From assembly GCF_009742725.1 (NCBI RefSeq), contig NZ_WPHG01000002.1:62001-126000 (forward strand): DNA of 64,000 bases. The letters run 5' to 3'. Positions 31,476 through 42,505 of the stretch are shown here, one piece after another. The notes beneath the pieces were generated by a model that saw only the letters and a program-made list of their open reading frames with translations, ran no database searches and had not been told where the DNA came from. A program made the position numbers and the translations under genes. Each line of letters opens with the position of its first letter. Position 1 is the first letter of the stretch. The stretch is from Nitratireductor arenosus. GTDB lineage: Bacteria; Pseudomonadota; Alphaproteobacteria; Rhizobiales; Rhizobiaceae.

Positions 31476-33443
31476 TCAGTTCGCCTGCGCGACCGGCGTC
31501 ACCAGCGGCGTGATGCGGCGGATGGCGACGCGGCGGTTTTCGCGTTCGCGCTCCTCGGTGCTTATCTTCAGATAGCGCTCGCCATAACCCTGGGTGACGA
31601 GATTTTCCGGCGGAATGCCGAACACCCTGGTGAGGGCGCTGGCGACGGATTCGGCGCGTTCGTCCGACAGCGCCAGATTGGCGAGGTCGGAGCCGACCGC
31701 ATCGGTATGGCCCTCGATCAGGAAGGTTTCACCGGGGTTCTCCTCCAAAAGCCGCTCGATGGCCGTCGCGACACCTTCAAGTCTGGCGATTTCGCTTTCC
31801 GGGATTGAGGCGGAGCCGAATTCGAAGGTGATCGTATCCAGGTCGACGCGGCGCACCGTGTCGCGGATGCGGGCCGAGCGCTTGACCTCGTCGATCGAAT
31901 AGAGCCGGCGGACCTTTTCGACCGGGGGCTTGTCGAGGAATTCGTAATAGATATCCGGTCCCTCGGCCCGGCGCGCGTCGAGAATATAATCGCGGGCCGG
32001 GATCGTCAGCCGCAGCGGCGGCAGGTCGGCGCCGGGGTCGCGCCAGTCGCGCACGCGCTCGTAGTTGCGTTCGTCGACATAGGCCAGCACGATCTCGCGC
32101 CCGTCCGGCGTGATGCGCGAGCGCCGCACCACATCGCCATAGCGATTGCGGATGGTGACGATCTGCGAGCCGTTCGGCCGCACGATCGTTTCGCGTTCGC
32201 GGCCGCGCGGCAGGGTTTCGTAATAGACCTCGCGGGCGTCGCGGCGCAGCCGCGGGCGGTCCGAGCTTTCAACGAAGGTCTGGTTGTTGAACTGGATCAC
32301 GAAACGGTCGCCGAATTCCTTCACCACCTCGGCGCCCTCGGGGCGCTCGGGACGACCGCGACGCTCCTTGGCGCGTTCGACACGCTCGCCTTTTTCGGTG
32401 ATGGCGGATTCAAGCTTTTCGGGACGCGCCTCGGCATCCTGGGCGGCGGCGTCTGTCTCGGGCGGAGGCGCCGCCTCGCCGGCCTCCTCGGCGGGCTGTT
32501 CGATCGCCTGTTCGTCCACCTTTTCGCCGGCCGGCTGTTCACCGGTGTCGGCTTTCGGCGCGTCCTTGGCGCTGTCGAGAACCGGGGCGGCGTTTTCCGG
32601 CGGGGTTTCGGTGTCCTCGCCGATCGCCTGTTCGGGCGCGTCGCCATCGGCCGCCGGCTGGTCGGCCTGTGCATCCGGCTTCGGCTCGGGAGCGGGCGCG
32701 GTTTCAGGCTTCGGCTCCCCGGTCGCGGCCTCGGGCGCGGGTTCCTGCGTGGCCGTGTCGGGAGCCTGTTCGGCCGCCTCCGCGTCCGGTTTCGGCTCGG
32801 GAACCGGGGCTGTCTCCTCGGTCGCGGCCTCGGCGTCCGGCTGCATCGCCTCGGCCTCGGGTTTCGGTTCGGGCTCCGGGGCTGCCTCAGGCGTCGGCTG
32901 TTCCGCTCCGGCCTCCGGCTTGGGTTCGGGCTCGGGCGCCGTTTCCGGTGTCGGCTGTTCGGCGGTCTCGGGTTCCTGCGTCTCAGGCTCCGGCGCGGGC
33001 GCCGCGGCGGCGGGTTTTTCGGGCTCGGCCTGCGGTTCGGCTGGCTCTGCCGCCTTTGGCTCGGACTCAGCCTTCGGCGCGGGTTGTGGCGCGGGTTGTT
33101 CGGCGGCTTCGGGTTCCGGTGCAGGCTCGGCCGCGGGCTCTGCCGCCTTGGGCTCGGGCTCGGGCTTGGGTTCAGGCTTCGGAGTCGGTTCCGCGGCCTT
33201 TTCGGGCGGCGTCTCCTCGGCGGCCGGCTTGCTCATCGCCTCGGCTTCGGCGTCGTTTTTCGGCTTGGGGGCTTCCTCGGTTTCCTTTTCGGTCGCGGAA
33301 TTGTCCTGCGCGAGCCGCAACAGGGTTTTGGCGGCCTGATCGGGCTGGGCTGCGGCCGCGGCCGGGCCGGCGGCATAGGCCGGCGCGGCGCCGAGCAGCA
33401 GACCGAGCGCGGTTCCGGCGAGAATACGTGCGTGAAGCTTCAT
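31476..33443 (-). CDS. OmpA-domain outer-envelope protein with Pro/Glu/Ala-rich tract
   Basis: A 655-residue exported protein. Residues 1-24 are a signal peptide (cleavage likely after AYA). Residues 52-340 are a Pro/Glu/Ala-rich, mostly acidic spacer with a 19-residue tandem repeat at 162-199. Residues 375-530 form a mixed domain with [20 protein letters not shown], unnamed to me. Residues 533-645 are an OmpA C-terminal domain with the peptidoglycan-binding signature (GHTDAVG near 578-584, [12 protein letters not shown] near 589-600). It likely links peptidoglycan to the outer layer across the periplasm. GAGAGGA precedes the ATG at 33443. Confidence 0.9.
   Translation of the reverse strand: MKLHARILAGTALGLLLGAAPAYAAGPAAAAAQPDQAAKTLLRLAQDNSATEKETEEAPKPKNDAEAEAMSKPAAEETPPEKAAEPTPKPEPKPEPEPKAAEPAAEPAPEPEAAEQPAPQPAPKAESEPKAAEPAEPQAEPEKPAAAAPAPEPETQEPETAEQPTPETAPEPEPKPEAGAEQPTPEAAPEPEPKPEAEAMQPDAEAATEETAPVPEPKPDAEAAEQAPDTATQEPAPEAATGEPKPETAPAPEPKPDAQADQPAADGDAPEQAIGEDTETPPENAAPVLDSAKDAPKADTGEQPAGEKVDEQAIEQPAEEAGEAAPPPETDAAAQDAEARPEKLESAITEKGERVERAKERRGRPERPEGAEVVKEFGDRFVIQFNNQTFVESSDRPRLRRDAREVYYETLPRGRERETIVRPNGSQIVTIRNRYGDVVRRSRITPDGREIVLAYVDERNYERVRDWRDPGADLPPLRLTIPARDYILDARRAEGPDIYYEFLDKPPVEKVRRLYSIDEVKRSARIRDTVRRVDLDTITFEFGSASIPESEIARLEGVATAIERLLEENPGETFLIEGHTDAVGSDLANLALSDERAESVASALTRVFGIPPENLVTQGYGERYLKISTEERERENRRVAIRRITPLVTPVAQAN
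32424..33290 (-). repeat. Low-complexity Pro/Glu/Ala-coding region with tandem repeat
   Basis: This part of the OmpA-domain gene encodes about 289 residues of PEPKPEA-type sequence. The clearest unit is 57 bases (19 residues), repeated head to tail at 32847-32960: [19 protein letters not shown] then [19 protein letters not shown]. Such tracts often vary in length between strains. Confidence 0.75.
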
Positions 33444-33564
33444 GGGAATCGGATCCTCTCGTGACGTCCCTTCACAGGCTAGAACCCCCGGCGGTGAGTA
33501 TGGTTCCGCCTCAAGCCCGCGCGGGACGCTTGACGGCGCTGGCGCAAACGGCGAAACCGGCGCG

Positions 33565-34011
33565 ATGACGAGGCCGTTCTGGACAGAAAAGACCCTGGAG
33601 GAGATGAGCGCCGCGGAGTGGGAATCGCTCTGCGACGGCTGCGGCAAATGCTGTCTGGCCAAGCTCGAGGACGAAGACACGGGCGATATCCACTGGACCA
33701 GCGTGGCGTGCCGGCTGTTCGACGCCGGGCGCTGTCGCTGCCACGACTATGACAATCGCCTCGAGCGCGTACCCGATTGCGTGCGGCTGACGCCTGACAA
33801 TGTGCGCACCCTGTCCTGGCTGCCGGCGACCTGCGCCTACCGGCTGGTCGCGGAGGGCCGCGACCTTTACGATTGGCATCCGCTGGTGTCGGGCCGGGCC
33901 GACAGCGTGCACGAGGCGGGCGTTTCGATGCGCGGTCGCGTGAGCGCGTCGGAAGACGAGTTGGCCGAGATCGAAGCCTATTTCGACCACATGCTGGAAC
34001 ACGAGCCGTGA
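33565..34011 (+). CDS. YcgN-like (UPF0260) Cys-cluster protein
   Basis: A 148-residue protein of the UPF0260/YcgN family. It contains a Cys cluster, [14 protein letters not shown] (about 23-36), followed by Cys in [14 protein letters not shown] (about 49-62) and VPDCVRL. The pattern suggests binding of zinc or an iron-sulfur cluster; the function is unknown. The start ATG at 33565 ([11 protein letters not shown]) gives the normal family length; the ribosome-binding site is weak. It is divergent from the OmpA-domain gene, with 121 bases between starts. Confidence 0.88.
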   Translation: MTRPFWTEKTLEEMSAAEWESLCDGCGKCCLAKLEDEDTGDIHWTSVACRLFDAGRCRCHDYDNRLERVPDCVRLTPDNVRTLSWLPATCAYRLVAEGRDLYDWHPLVSGRADSVHEAGVSMRGRVSASEDELAEIEAYFDHMLEHEP

Positions 34012-34083
34012 CGGCGGGGCGGTCCGCGCGGCGGCGGCACGCCAAGCCGGCAGGGAACAACGCAAACCGAAACGGGAAAGAAA

Positions 34084-34497
34084 ATGAGCGAACACGAGAC
34101 CCGGGCGCTGGTCGGGCGCTATTTCGAGGCTTTCAACGCGGCCGACAGCGAGGCGATGCTGGCGCTGCTTGCCGAGGATGTCGCACACGACATCAATCAG
34201 GGCGGGCGCGAGATCGGCCTGGAAAAGTTCCGCTGGTTCCTGGGCATGATGGCACGTCATTATCGCGAGCAACTGTCGGACATTGCCATCATGGTCGCCG
34301 AGGGCGGCGGCCGGGCAGCGGCCGAATTCACCGTGCGCGGCACCTATCTGGCAACGGCCGAGGGCCTGCCGGAAGCCAAGGGCCAGAACTATACGCTGCC
34401 GGCCGGGATTTTTTTCGACGTCGATGACGGCCGTATCTCGCGCGTGACCACCTATTACAATCTCCAGGACTGGATCGAGCAGGTCTCGGCTGGATGA
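34084..34497 (+). CDS. SnoaL/ketosteroid-isomerase-like (NTF2-fold) protein
   Basis: A 137-residue protein with the NTF2-like pattern: LVGRYFEAFNAADSEAMLALLAEDVAHDIN at the N-terminus and GIFFDVDDGRISRVTTYYNLQDW near the end. Such proteins include isomerases, dehydratases and non-enzymatic subunits, so the activity cannot be stated. Its stop overlaps the start of the acetyltransferase gene (ATGA), which indicates translational coupling and a shared task. Confidence 0.85.
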   Translation: MSEHETRALVGRYFEAFNAADSEAMLALLAEDVAHDINQGGREIGLEKFRWFLGMMARHYREQLSDIAIMVAEGGGRAAAEFTVRGTYLATAEGLPEAKGQNYTLPAGIFFDVDDGRISRVTTYYNLQDWIEQVSAG

Positions 34498-35081
34498 GTC
34501 TCGTCGTGCGCCGGCTGGATGTCGCGGAGGCGCGGGCGCGGTTCGACGACCTCGCCCGGCTGCGCATTACCGTGTTTCGCGACTATCCCTATCTCTACGA
34601 GGGCGATGCCGCCTATGAGCGGCGCTACTTGGCGACCTATTTTTCGGCCGACAAGGCGGTGGTGTTCGGCGCGTTCGACGGCGACATGCTGGTGGGCGCG
34701 GCGACCGCCGCCCCGCTCGCCCAGCATTTCGAGGAGTTCGCGGAACCCTTCGCCGCGCGCGGGCTCGACGTCGGCGCGTTTTTCTATTTCGGCGAATCCG
34801 TGCTCCTGAAACCCTATCGCGGGCAGGGGGCAGGCGTGCGTTTCTTTGCCGAACGCGAGGCTACGGCGCGCGCGTTCGGTTTCGAGGCCTGCGTGTTTTC
34901 CGCCGTCATGCGGCCCCCCGACCACCCGCGCCGCCCGCCCGACTACCAGCCGCTCGACGGCTTCTGGCGCAAACGCGGCTACCGGCCGATCGATGACCTT
35001 GTCACCGAATTCTCCTGGCGCGAGACCGGCGAGACCGAGGAAACCCCGAAGCCGATGGCGTACTGGATGCGCCGGCTTTAG
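34494..35081 (+). CDS. GNAT-family N-acetyltransferase
   Basis: A 195-residue GNAT-fold enzyme that would move an acetyl (or other acyl) group from CoA to an amine. The CoA-binding motif appears as YRGQGAGVRFF (about 107-117), and FWRKRGYRPIDDL is the typical last segment. The substrate is unknown. The start ATG overlaps the stop of the SnoaL-like gene by four bases, so the two are co-translated. A 280-base gap with a candidate regulator site follows. Confidence 0.87.
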   Translation: MSLVVRRLDVAEARARFDDLARLRITVFRDYPYLYEGDAAYERRYLATYFSADKAVVFGAFDGDMLVGAATAAPLAQHFEEFAEPFAARGLDVGAFFYFGESVLLKPYRGQGAGVRFFAEREATARAFGFEACVFSAVMRPPDHPRRPPDYQPLDGFWRKRGYRPIDDLVTEFSWRETGETEETPKPMAYWMRRL

Positions 35082-35256
35082 CGCAATTTCTCCATCAGGA
35101 GCCCGCCTCTTTGCAGGGCGGCGGCCGCGTCACCCGCATGGCGTGCGCAAGCACCGTCATGGCGAACGGTCTGCCTACCGGCTCGCCAGCGCTGTCGGGG
35201 CGTCCGCACGCGGCGATGTGCGATCAAAGCCGTCCTGCCGCTCGGCGCCGCACCAT

Positions 35257-35291
35257 GAACGCGGCATGAACAGGCGGTTCGCGTCCGGTTC
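35257..35291. promoter_or_regulatory. Four half-sites with 11-base spacing upstream of a small exported protein
   Basis: GAAC occurs at 35257 and 35268, then GTTC at 35277 and 35288. Each pair is spaced exactly 11 bases, and the pairs face each other. Direct repeats with one-turn spacing are typical of OmpR/PhoB-type response-regulator sites. They lie 73-107 bases before the start of the small exported-protein gene. The regulator is unknown. Confidence 0.4.
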
Positions 35292-35363
35292 AGGCGGGCT
35301 CGGGCATTGTCGGGCCATCGCTTCGGCGAGGAGACATCCAAAACCGGCCACAGGAGACACCTC

Positions 35364-35720
35364 ATGTTCAATTTCATCAAAACAGCCGCGCTTGCTTCCC
35401 TGATCGGCTTCGGCGCCATCGGCGCGTCATCCACCAGCGCGCTGGCCGACGGTATTTCGATCGGCATTGGCGGCGCCGGCGGCCATGTGTCGATGCGCTT
35501 CGGCGATGGCGGTCGCCATTGGCGCGGCGGACGCGATTTCCGCAGGCCAGCCTGCACCACCCAGCGCGCCGTCCGCAAGGCGCGTCGCATGGGCGTGCGC
35601 CGGGCGCATGTCGTGCGCGCCAACCATCGCGTCATCAAAATTCGCGGCCGCAAGTTCGGTCACCGCGTCAATGTCGTTTTCGCCCGGGCGCCGCGTTGCC
35701 CGATCGTCGCGATGCGCTGA
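35364..35720 (+). CDS. Small exported basic protein of unknown function
   Basis: A 118-residue protein with a signal peptide (MFNFIKTAALASLIGFGAIGASSTSALA, likely cleaved before DGISIG). The mature part starts Gly-rich (GISIGIGGAGGHVSMRFGDGG) and continues very basic (Arg/His-rich), with two cysteines (in PACTT and PRCP) that could form a disulfide. AGGAG precedes the ATG. Similar small exported proteins are common in rhizobia, but I know no function. It is followed by two hairpins. Confidence 0.75.
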   Translation: MFNFIKTAALASLIGFGAIGASSTSALADGISIGIGGAGGHVSMRFGDGGRHWRGGRDFRRPACTTQRAVRKARRMGVRRAHVVRANHRVIKIRGRKFGHRVNVVFARAPRCPIVAMR

Positions 35721-35750
35721 TCGCGCTGATGTTTGGGCGTGAAACGAAGA

Positions 35751-35775
35751 GGCCCGCGAATCAGGTTCGCGGGCC
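35751..35775 (+). terminator. Hairpin after the small exported-protein gene
   Basis: A perfect 10-base stem (GGCCCGCGAA / TTCGCGGGCC) with a 5-base loop lies 31 bases past the stop; only two T follow. It may work together with the next hairpin. Confidence 0.6.
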
Positions 35776-35792
35776 TTCAGATCGCTGACAAA

Positions 35793-35815
35793 CCCCGTCA
35801 TTGTGGCGGGGTTTT
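35793..35815 (+). terminator. Second, T-tailed terminator hairpin
   Basis: The short stem CCCCG / CGGGG with a 9-base loop is followed by TTTT. It follows the first hairpin by 17 bases, giving a tandem terminator. Confidence 0.55.
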
Positions 35816-36230
35816 CGGTTTGCTGCGTCATGTTGAATAGCCTCGCGCCCGAACAGTCCGTGTCCGGGACGGTGATGTTCGACGGTCTGGTTCCAAAGGA
35901 CCGCAGACTTCCCGTGGATGCCGCGAGGACCGGGTTCGATCATTGTCCTACCATCGAGAAACGCCTCGCGAAGCAGGCGCATATCGTCCCGAAACGCATC
36001 CCGCCGGCAATCGGCCCGCCGAATGAGTTTCGAAAGAAAGTGGAACCTCATATTCGCGGCCTTCAAGCACCTGCCGGTTGCTTCAACGCCTCCTGAAAAG
36101 GGGTACGGGCCCTTTTCGTGGTCATTGTCTCCAACACCATGCGCAGCGAAGCTTGCGATTTGCACGCATGGGGCGCAACCGGCCGGCCGAGATGATAGGC
36201 TGCGGGTCGAGTCCATCTGGAGTGAGCCTC
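35816..36230. other. 415-base region without a recognised gene
   Basis: GC content looks lower than in the neighbouring genes. Short open frames exist on both strands (for example 35803-36096 on plus and 35761-36216 on minus), but they start or end within the tandem terminators and show no motif. It must carry the promoter of the PLP enzyme gene at 36231. I looked for a SAM-II-type riboswitch, which often precedes methionine genes in alphaproteobacteria, and saw none. A decayed gene is possible. Confidence 0.45.
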
Positions 36231-37517
36231 ATGACCGCGCCGCGCCCCTACAAGACCCATATCGGCAATCACCGCCTTCATCCCGAAACGCTGATGCTGA
36301 CCTACGGCTTCGACCCGGAACTGTCGGAAGGCGCGGTCAAGCCGCCCGTGTTTTTGACCTCGACCTTCGTCTTCAAGAGCGCGGAGGAGGGGCGCGACTT
36401 CTTCGACTACGTCGCGGGCCGCAAGGAGCCGCCCGAAGGCTCGGCCGCCGGACTGGTCTATTCGCGCTTCAACCATCCCAACAGCGAGATCGTCGAGGAC
36501 CGGCTGGCGGTCTATGAAGGGGCGGAAGCCTGTATCCTGTTTTCGTCCGGCATGTCGGCGATCGCCACCACGCTTCTGGCGATCGCGCGGCCGGGCGACG
36601 TGATCCTGCATTCGCAGCCGCTTTATGGCGGCACCGAGACGTTGTTGGCGCGCACGCTGGCCGATTTCGGCATCCAGTCGGCCGGGTTTTCCGACGGGGT
36701 GGACGAAAAGGCGGTGCGCGCGGCGGCCGATGCCGCGCTGGCGAAAGGCCGGGTTTCGGCGATCTTCATCGAGACGCCGTCCAATCCGCTCAACACGCTG
36801 ATCGACATGGGACTGATTGCGCGGATCGCCGACGAGATCGCGGCGCGGCAGAACGGTCTTCGGCCGGTGATTGCCTGCGACAACACGCTGCTCGGCCCGG
36901 TGTTCCAGCGTCCGCTCGACCACGGCATCGACATCTCGGTCTATTCGCTGACCAAATATGTCGGCGGGCATTCGGACCTGATCGCCGGCGCCGTGCTCGG
37001 CTCCAAGGCGGTGATGAAACCGATCAAGGCGCTGCGCGGGGCGATCGGCACCCAGCTCGACCCGCATTCGTGCTGGATGCTGGGCCGCTCGCTGGAGACG
37101 CTGACGATCCGCATGGAAAAGGCCAACGACAATGCGCGTGTCGTGGCCGAATTCCTGCGCGACCACGCCAAGGTCGAGAAGGTGCATTATCCGCCGTTCT
37201 TCGGTGCCGACACGCCGGCCGGGCGCTGCTTCGCGGCCCAGTGCACGGGCGCGGGGTCGACATTCTCGTTCGACATTCGCGGCGGCGAGGCGGCGGCCTT
37301 CGCCTTTCTGAACGCGCTGCAGATCTTCAAGCTGGCGGTCAGCCTGGGCGGGACGGAATCGCTGGCGAGCCATCCGGCCGCGATGACCCATTCGGGCGTG
37401 CCTCTGGAGATCCGCAACCGGATCGGCGTGCTCGACACCACCATCCGCCTGTCGATCGGCGTGGAGAACGCCGACGATCTGGTCGCCGATCTGGCGCAGG
37501 CGCTGGCGGTGGTGTGA
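36231..37517 (+). CDS. PLP-dependent Cys/Met-metabolism enzyme (cystathionine gamma-synthase family)
   Basis: A 428-residue enzyme of the MetB/MetC/MetZ fold. The PLP-binding lysine is Lys242 in [12 protein letters not shown]. Other family marks are SRFNHPN (about 78-84), SSGMSAI (105-111), the PLP-phosphate region, and ETPSNPLN (181-188). Sequence alone does not separate cystathionine synthase, lyase and methionine gamma-lyase, so no symbol is given. GGAG nine bases before the ATG at 36231 supports this start. It converges on the pobR-like gene. Confidence 0.92.
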   Translation: MTAPRPYKTHIGNHRLHPETLMLTYGFDPELSEGAVKPPVFLTSTFVFKSAEEGRDFFDYVAGRKEPPEGSAAGLVYSRFNHPNSEIVEDRLAVYEGAEACILFSSGMSAIATTLLAIARPGDVILHSQPLYGGTETLLARTLADFGIQSAGFSDGVDEKAVRAAADAALAKGRVSAIFIETPSNPLNTLIDMGLIARIADEIAARQNGLRPVIACDNTLLGPVFQRPLDHGIDISVYSLTKYVGGHSDLIAGAVLGSKAVMKPIKALRGAIGTQLDPHSCWMLGRSLETLTIRMEKANDNARVVAEFLRDHAKVEKVHYPPFFGADTPAGRCFAAQCTGAGSTFSFDIRGGEAAAFAFLNALQIFKLAVSLGGTESLASHPAAMTHSGVPLEIRNRIGVLDTTIRLSIGVENADDLVADLAQALAVV

Positions 37518-37542
37518 GGCCGGGGGCGGGGCCGGCGCGGGG

Positions 37543-38427
37543 TCAGAATTTCAGCCGCGCGCGCTCGCGTTCGCGAAAGGCGCCCGGCGTCAGGCCGGTC
37601 TGCTTGCGGAAGAAGCGGCTGAAATAGGCCGGGTCGGAAAAGCCGAGCGACAGGGCGATCGACTGCGCGGGCAGAAAGGTGAAGACGAGATCGCGCCTGG
37701 CCTCCTCGACGAGGCGCAGGGTGAGAAGCTGGCTCACGCTGCGGCCGGTGGCGCGCCGGGCGATCCGGTTGAGGTGCGCGGCCGAGATGCCGAGCCGGTC
37801 CGCGTAGAAGCCGACCGGCCGGTGCTCGCGGAAATGCGCGCCGATCAACGCGCCGAGCGCTTCCATGCGTCCGCGGTCGAGGCCGTCCGGCGGCGGCGTT
37901 TGGCCGGCATGTGTTGCGCCGGCGCGGGCGAATTCGATCAGCGCCGCCGTGACCAGCGCGTCGAGCATGGTCCAGCGCCCGAGCGCATGGCCGGCAAGCT
38001 CGGCGGCGATGCGCGCCAGAGCGTCGACGGCGCGCGGGGCGACGTCGTCGGCGTCGGCGAGGAGATGCGGGGTGCGGGCGAAGGCGGCGAGGTTGCGGTC
38101 TCCGGCCGTCAGCCGGTCGAGCCGGTCGCGCAGCACGGTGACGACAAGGCCGCTTATGTCGGGGGAAAACCGGAAGCCGTGAACGGCGCCGGGTGGAACG
38201 AAGATCGCCGCCGGCGCGTCGAAGCGGCGATAGGCGCGGTTCATCAGCGCTTCGCCGTTTCCGTTGGAAATGTACAATATCTGGAAAAAGGCGGCGTGGC
38301 GATGCGGACGGATTTCCCAATCGTGCAGCCGGCTCCGCTCCGGGATGGACTCGCAGTGAAGCCAGAAATCGGCGCTTTCGGCGTGTTTGTCGCCATAGAG
38401 CTGATAGGTGGGGACGTGCCGGGTCAT
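37543..38427 (-). CDS. pobR: AraC-family activator of 4-hydroxybenzoate hydroxylase
   Basis: A 294-residue AraC/XylS regulator. The N-terminal cupin-like effector domain contains EIRPHRHAAFFQILYIS (about 40-56). The C-terminal double helix-turn-helix (about 200-290) contains YADRLGISAAHLNRIARRATG and IALSLGFSDPAYFSRFFRKQTGLTPGAFR. Position and type match PobR, which activates pobA in response to 4-hydroxybenzoate. The start at 38427 (MTRHVPTYQLYGD) is chosen because it has the conserved PobR opening and AGGAACC upstream; a longer frame exists. It is divergent from pobA with 113 bases between starts. Confidence 0.88.
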   Translation of the reverse strand: MTRHVPTYQLYGDKHAESADFWLHCESIPERSRLHDWEIRPHRHAAFFQILYISNGNGEALMNRAYRRFDAPAAIFVPPGAVHGFRFSPDISGLVVTVLRDRLDRLTAGDRNLAAFARTPHLLADADDVAPRAVDALARIAAELAGHALGRWTMLDALVTAALIEFARAGATHAGQTPPPDGLDRGRMEALGALIGAHFREHRPVGFYADRLGISAAHLNRIARRATGRSVSQLLTLRLVEEARRDLVFTFLPAQSIALSLGFSDPAYFSRFFRKQTGLTPGAFRERERARLKF

Positions 38428-38446
38428 GTGTGCTGGTTCCTGGTGA

Positions 38447-38472
38447 TGCGCAATTTGTGCAAGATGTTGCGC
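38447..38472. promoter_or_regulatory. Candidate PobR-binding region
   Basis: Three related half-sites are clustered in the pobR-pobA gap: TGCGCAA at 38447, TGTGCAA at 38456 and TTGCGC at 38468. They lie 70-95 bases before the pobA start. This is a suggestion from repetition and position only. Confidence 0.3.
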
Positions 38473-38519
38473 CGAGTGTCCATTGAGGCGCGACAGCTCC
38501 AAGGTCCAGTTTGGCATGA

Positions 38520-40630
<2,111 letters not shown>

Positions 40631-40719
40631 ATCGATTTTGATATGATATCGGCAAAAAATAGCATTTTTCATAACCGGTTCAATCTGGTTGAGTGACGAA
40701 AACCGAGAATGGAGGCTGC
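40631..40719. promoter_or_regulatory. pcaQ-pcaC divergent promoter region with inverted repeats
   Basis: An AT-rich stretch in GC-rich surroundings. It holds a perfect hairpin-like repeat AAAAAT-AGC-ATTTTT (40655-40669) and the half-sites ATAACC (40671-40676) and GGTTGA (40687-40692). PcaQ boxes described in rhizobia are built from ATAACC/GGTTA-type halves, but the spacing here (10 bases) differs from what I remember, so the exact operator is unsure. Confidence 0.45.
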
Positions 40720-41133
40720 ATGTCCGCACATTCGGAAAAGCCGGACCGTCACCGGCAAGGCATGGCGACGCGCCGGACGGTGCTCGGCGATGCCCATGTC
40801 GACGGGGCCGAGGCGCGCAAGACGCCGTTCGACGAACCGTTCCAGGATCTCATTACCGAGGCCGCGTGGGGGCACGTCTGGTCGCGCCCGAACTGGACCA
40901 AGCGCGAACGTTCGATGGTGACGCTGGCATTGCTGGCCGCGCTCGGCCATTACGACGAGGTCGCCATGCATGTGCGCGCCACCGCCAATACCGGCGCGAG
41001 CCCGGATGACATTCGCGAGGCGATGCTGCATGTGGCAATCTATGCCGGCGTGCCGGCGGCCAACCACGCCATCAAGGTGGTCAAGCAAACGCTCGACGAG
41101 ATGGGCGCAAGCGCCGTCGAACAGGAGGGATGA
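40720..41133 (+). CDS. pcaC: 4-Carboxymuconolactone decarboxylase
   Basis: A 137-residue AhpD-like-fold enzyme that decarboxylates 4-carboxymuconolactone to 3-oxoadipate enol-lactone. Conserved parts include [17 protein letters not shown] (about 41-57), [26 protein letters not shown] and [12 protein letters not shown] (about 105-116). GGAGG precedes the ATG at 40720. It is the first gene of pcaCHGB-MFS; pcaH starts one base after its stop. Rhizobial operons usually begin with pcaD, which is missing here. Confidence 0.96.
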   Translation: MSAHSEKPDRHRQGMATRRTVLGDAHVDGAEARKTPFDEPFQDLITEAAWGHVWSRPNWTKRERSMVTLALLAALGHYDEVAMHVRATANTGASPDDIREAMLHVAIYAGVPAANHAIKVVKQTLDEMGASAVEQEG

Positions 41134-41134
41134 G

Positions 41135-41875
41135 ATGTCGAACGAAAGGCCCGAGACCGGCGCGTTTTTCCAGCGCGACCGCCAATGGCAGCCGCCGGCC
41201 TACACGCCGGGCTACAAGACCTCGGTCGTGCGTTCGCCGCAAAAGGCGCTGATCTCGCTCGACAACACGCTTTCGGAGATCACCGGGCCGGTGTTCGGGC
41301 ATTCCATGCTCGGCGCGCTCGACGCCGACCTGATCCACAATTTCGCCAAGGCCGGCGAAAGCGCGATCGGGCCGCGCATCATCGTCCATGGCCGGGTGCT
41401 CGACGAGCGCGGCAAGGGCGTGGCCGGCGCGCTGGTGGAGGTGTGGCAGGCCAATGCCGGCGGGCGCTACCGCCACAAGAAGGAAAGCTATCTGGCGCCG
41501 CTCGATCCGAATTTCGGCGGCTGCGGGCGCGTGATCACCGACGCGGACGGGTCCTATTGTTTTCGCACCATCCAGCCCGGACCCTATCCGTGGCCGAACG
41601 GCGTCAACGACTGGCGGCCGGCGCATATCCATTTTTCGGTCTTCGGCCACGGGTTCGCCCAGCGGCTGATCACGCAGATGTATTTCGAGGGCGATCCGCT
41701 GATCTGGCGCTGCCCGATCGTGGCCACCATTCCCGACCGCGCGGCGGTGGAGGGGCTGGTGGCAGCGCTCGATATGCAGGCCACGATTCCGATGGATGCG
41801 CGCGCCTACAAGTTCGACATCGTCCTGCGCGGCCGTCGCTCGACGCTGTTTGAAAACCGGCTGGAGGGAAATTGA
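41135..41875 (+). CDS. pcaH: Protocatechuate 3,4-dioxygenase beta subunit
   Basis: A 246-residue subunit that holds the catalytic Fe(III) of the intradiol dioxygenase, which cuts protocatechuate to 3-carboxy-cis,cis-muconate. The four iron ligands are visible by comparison with the Pseudomonas enzyme: Tyr112, Tyr151, His164 and His166 (in RPAHIHFS). GGAGGGA lies just before the ATG at 41135. pcaG follows with two bases between the stop and its ATG. Confidence 0.97.
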   Translation: MSNERPETGAFFQRDRQWQPPAYTPGYKTSVVRSPQKALISLDNTLSEITGPVFGHSMLGALDADLIHNFAKAGESAIGPRIIVHGRVLDERGKGVAGALVEVWQANAGGRYRHKKESYLAPLDPNFGGCGRVITDADGSYCFRTIQPGPYPWPNGVNDWRPAHIHFSVFGHGFAQRLITQMYFEGDPLIWRCPIVATIPDRAAVEGLVAALDMQATIPMDARAYKFDIVLRGRRSTLFENRLEGN

Positions 41876-41877
41876 TC

Positions 41878-42492
41878 ATGGTGCAGCCGCTCAACCGCCT
41901 GAAGGAAAGCGCCTCGCAGACGGCCGGCCCCTATGTCCATATCGGGCTGACGCCGAATTTCTGTGGCATAGAGGGCGTCTATGCCGACGATCTCGGCGCC
42001 GCGATGGTCAACGACAAGACACGCGGCGAGCGCATCACCGTGCGTGCCCGGGTGATCGACGGCACCGGCACGCCGCTCAAGGACGCGCTGATCGAGATCT
42101 GGCAGGCCGACGCGGCCGGGCTCTACAATTCGCCCTCGGAGCTGCGCGGCGCCGCCGATCCGAATTTTGCGGGCTGGGGCCGGCTTGCTTCGGACATGGA
42201 AACCGGGCTGTTCGAGTTTTCCACCATCAAGCCGGGGCGTGTCCCGTTCAAGGACGGCCGGCTGATGGCGCCGCACATCACCTTCTGGATCGTGGCGCGC
42301 GGCATCAATCTCGGCCTGCATACGCGCATGTATTTTTCCGACGAGCAAGACGCCAATGCAGAGGACCCGCTGCTTCAACGCGTCGAGCACAAGAACCGGG
42401 TGCCGACCCTGATTGCGCCGCGCGACGGCGACGTCTACACCTTCGACATCCATCTCCAGGGCGAGAAGGAAACGATCTTCCTCGATATCTGA
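41878..42492 (+). CDS. pcaG: Protocatechuate 3,4-dioxygenase alpha subunit
   Basis: A 204-residue partner of PcaH with the same beta-barrel fold but without a complete set of iron ligands (APHITFWIVARG where PcaH has RPAHIHFS). Typical openings are TAGPYVHIGLTPNF and a central ALIEIWQADAAGLYNSP. The ATG at 41878 with GGAGGGA about ten bases upstream is preferred; an in-frame TTG six bases earlier overlaps the pcaH stop. Confidence 0.96.
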   Translation: MVQPLNRLKESASQTAGPYVHIGLTPNFCGIEGVYADDLGAAMVNDKTRGERITVRARVIDGTGTPLKDALIEIWQADAAGLYNSPSELRGAADPNFAGWGRLASDMETGLFEFSTIKPGRVPFKDGRLMAPHITFWIVARGINLGLHTRMYFSDEQDANAEDPLLQRVEHKNRVPTLIAPRDGDVYTFDIHLQGEKETIFLDI

Positions 42493-42505
42493 GCCGCATG
42501 TCATC

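Noticed and set aside
35761-36216. Possible 151-codon gene in the gap before the PLP enzyme
   Set aside because: It would end within tandem terminator hairpins, has atypical codon use and shows no motif. A decayed gene cannot be excluded.
35816-36230. SAM-II riboswitch before the Cys/Met enzyme gene
   Set aside because: I looked for the typical conserved pseudoknot sequence and did not find it.
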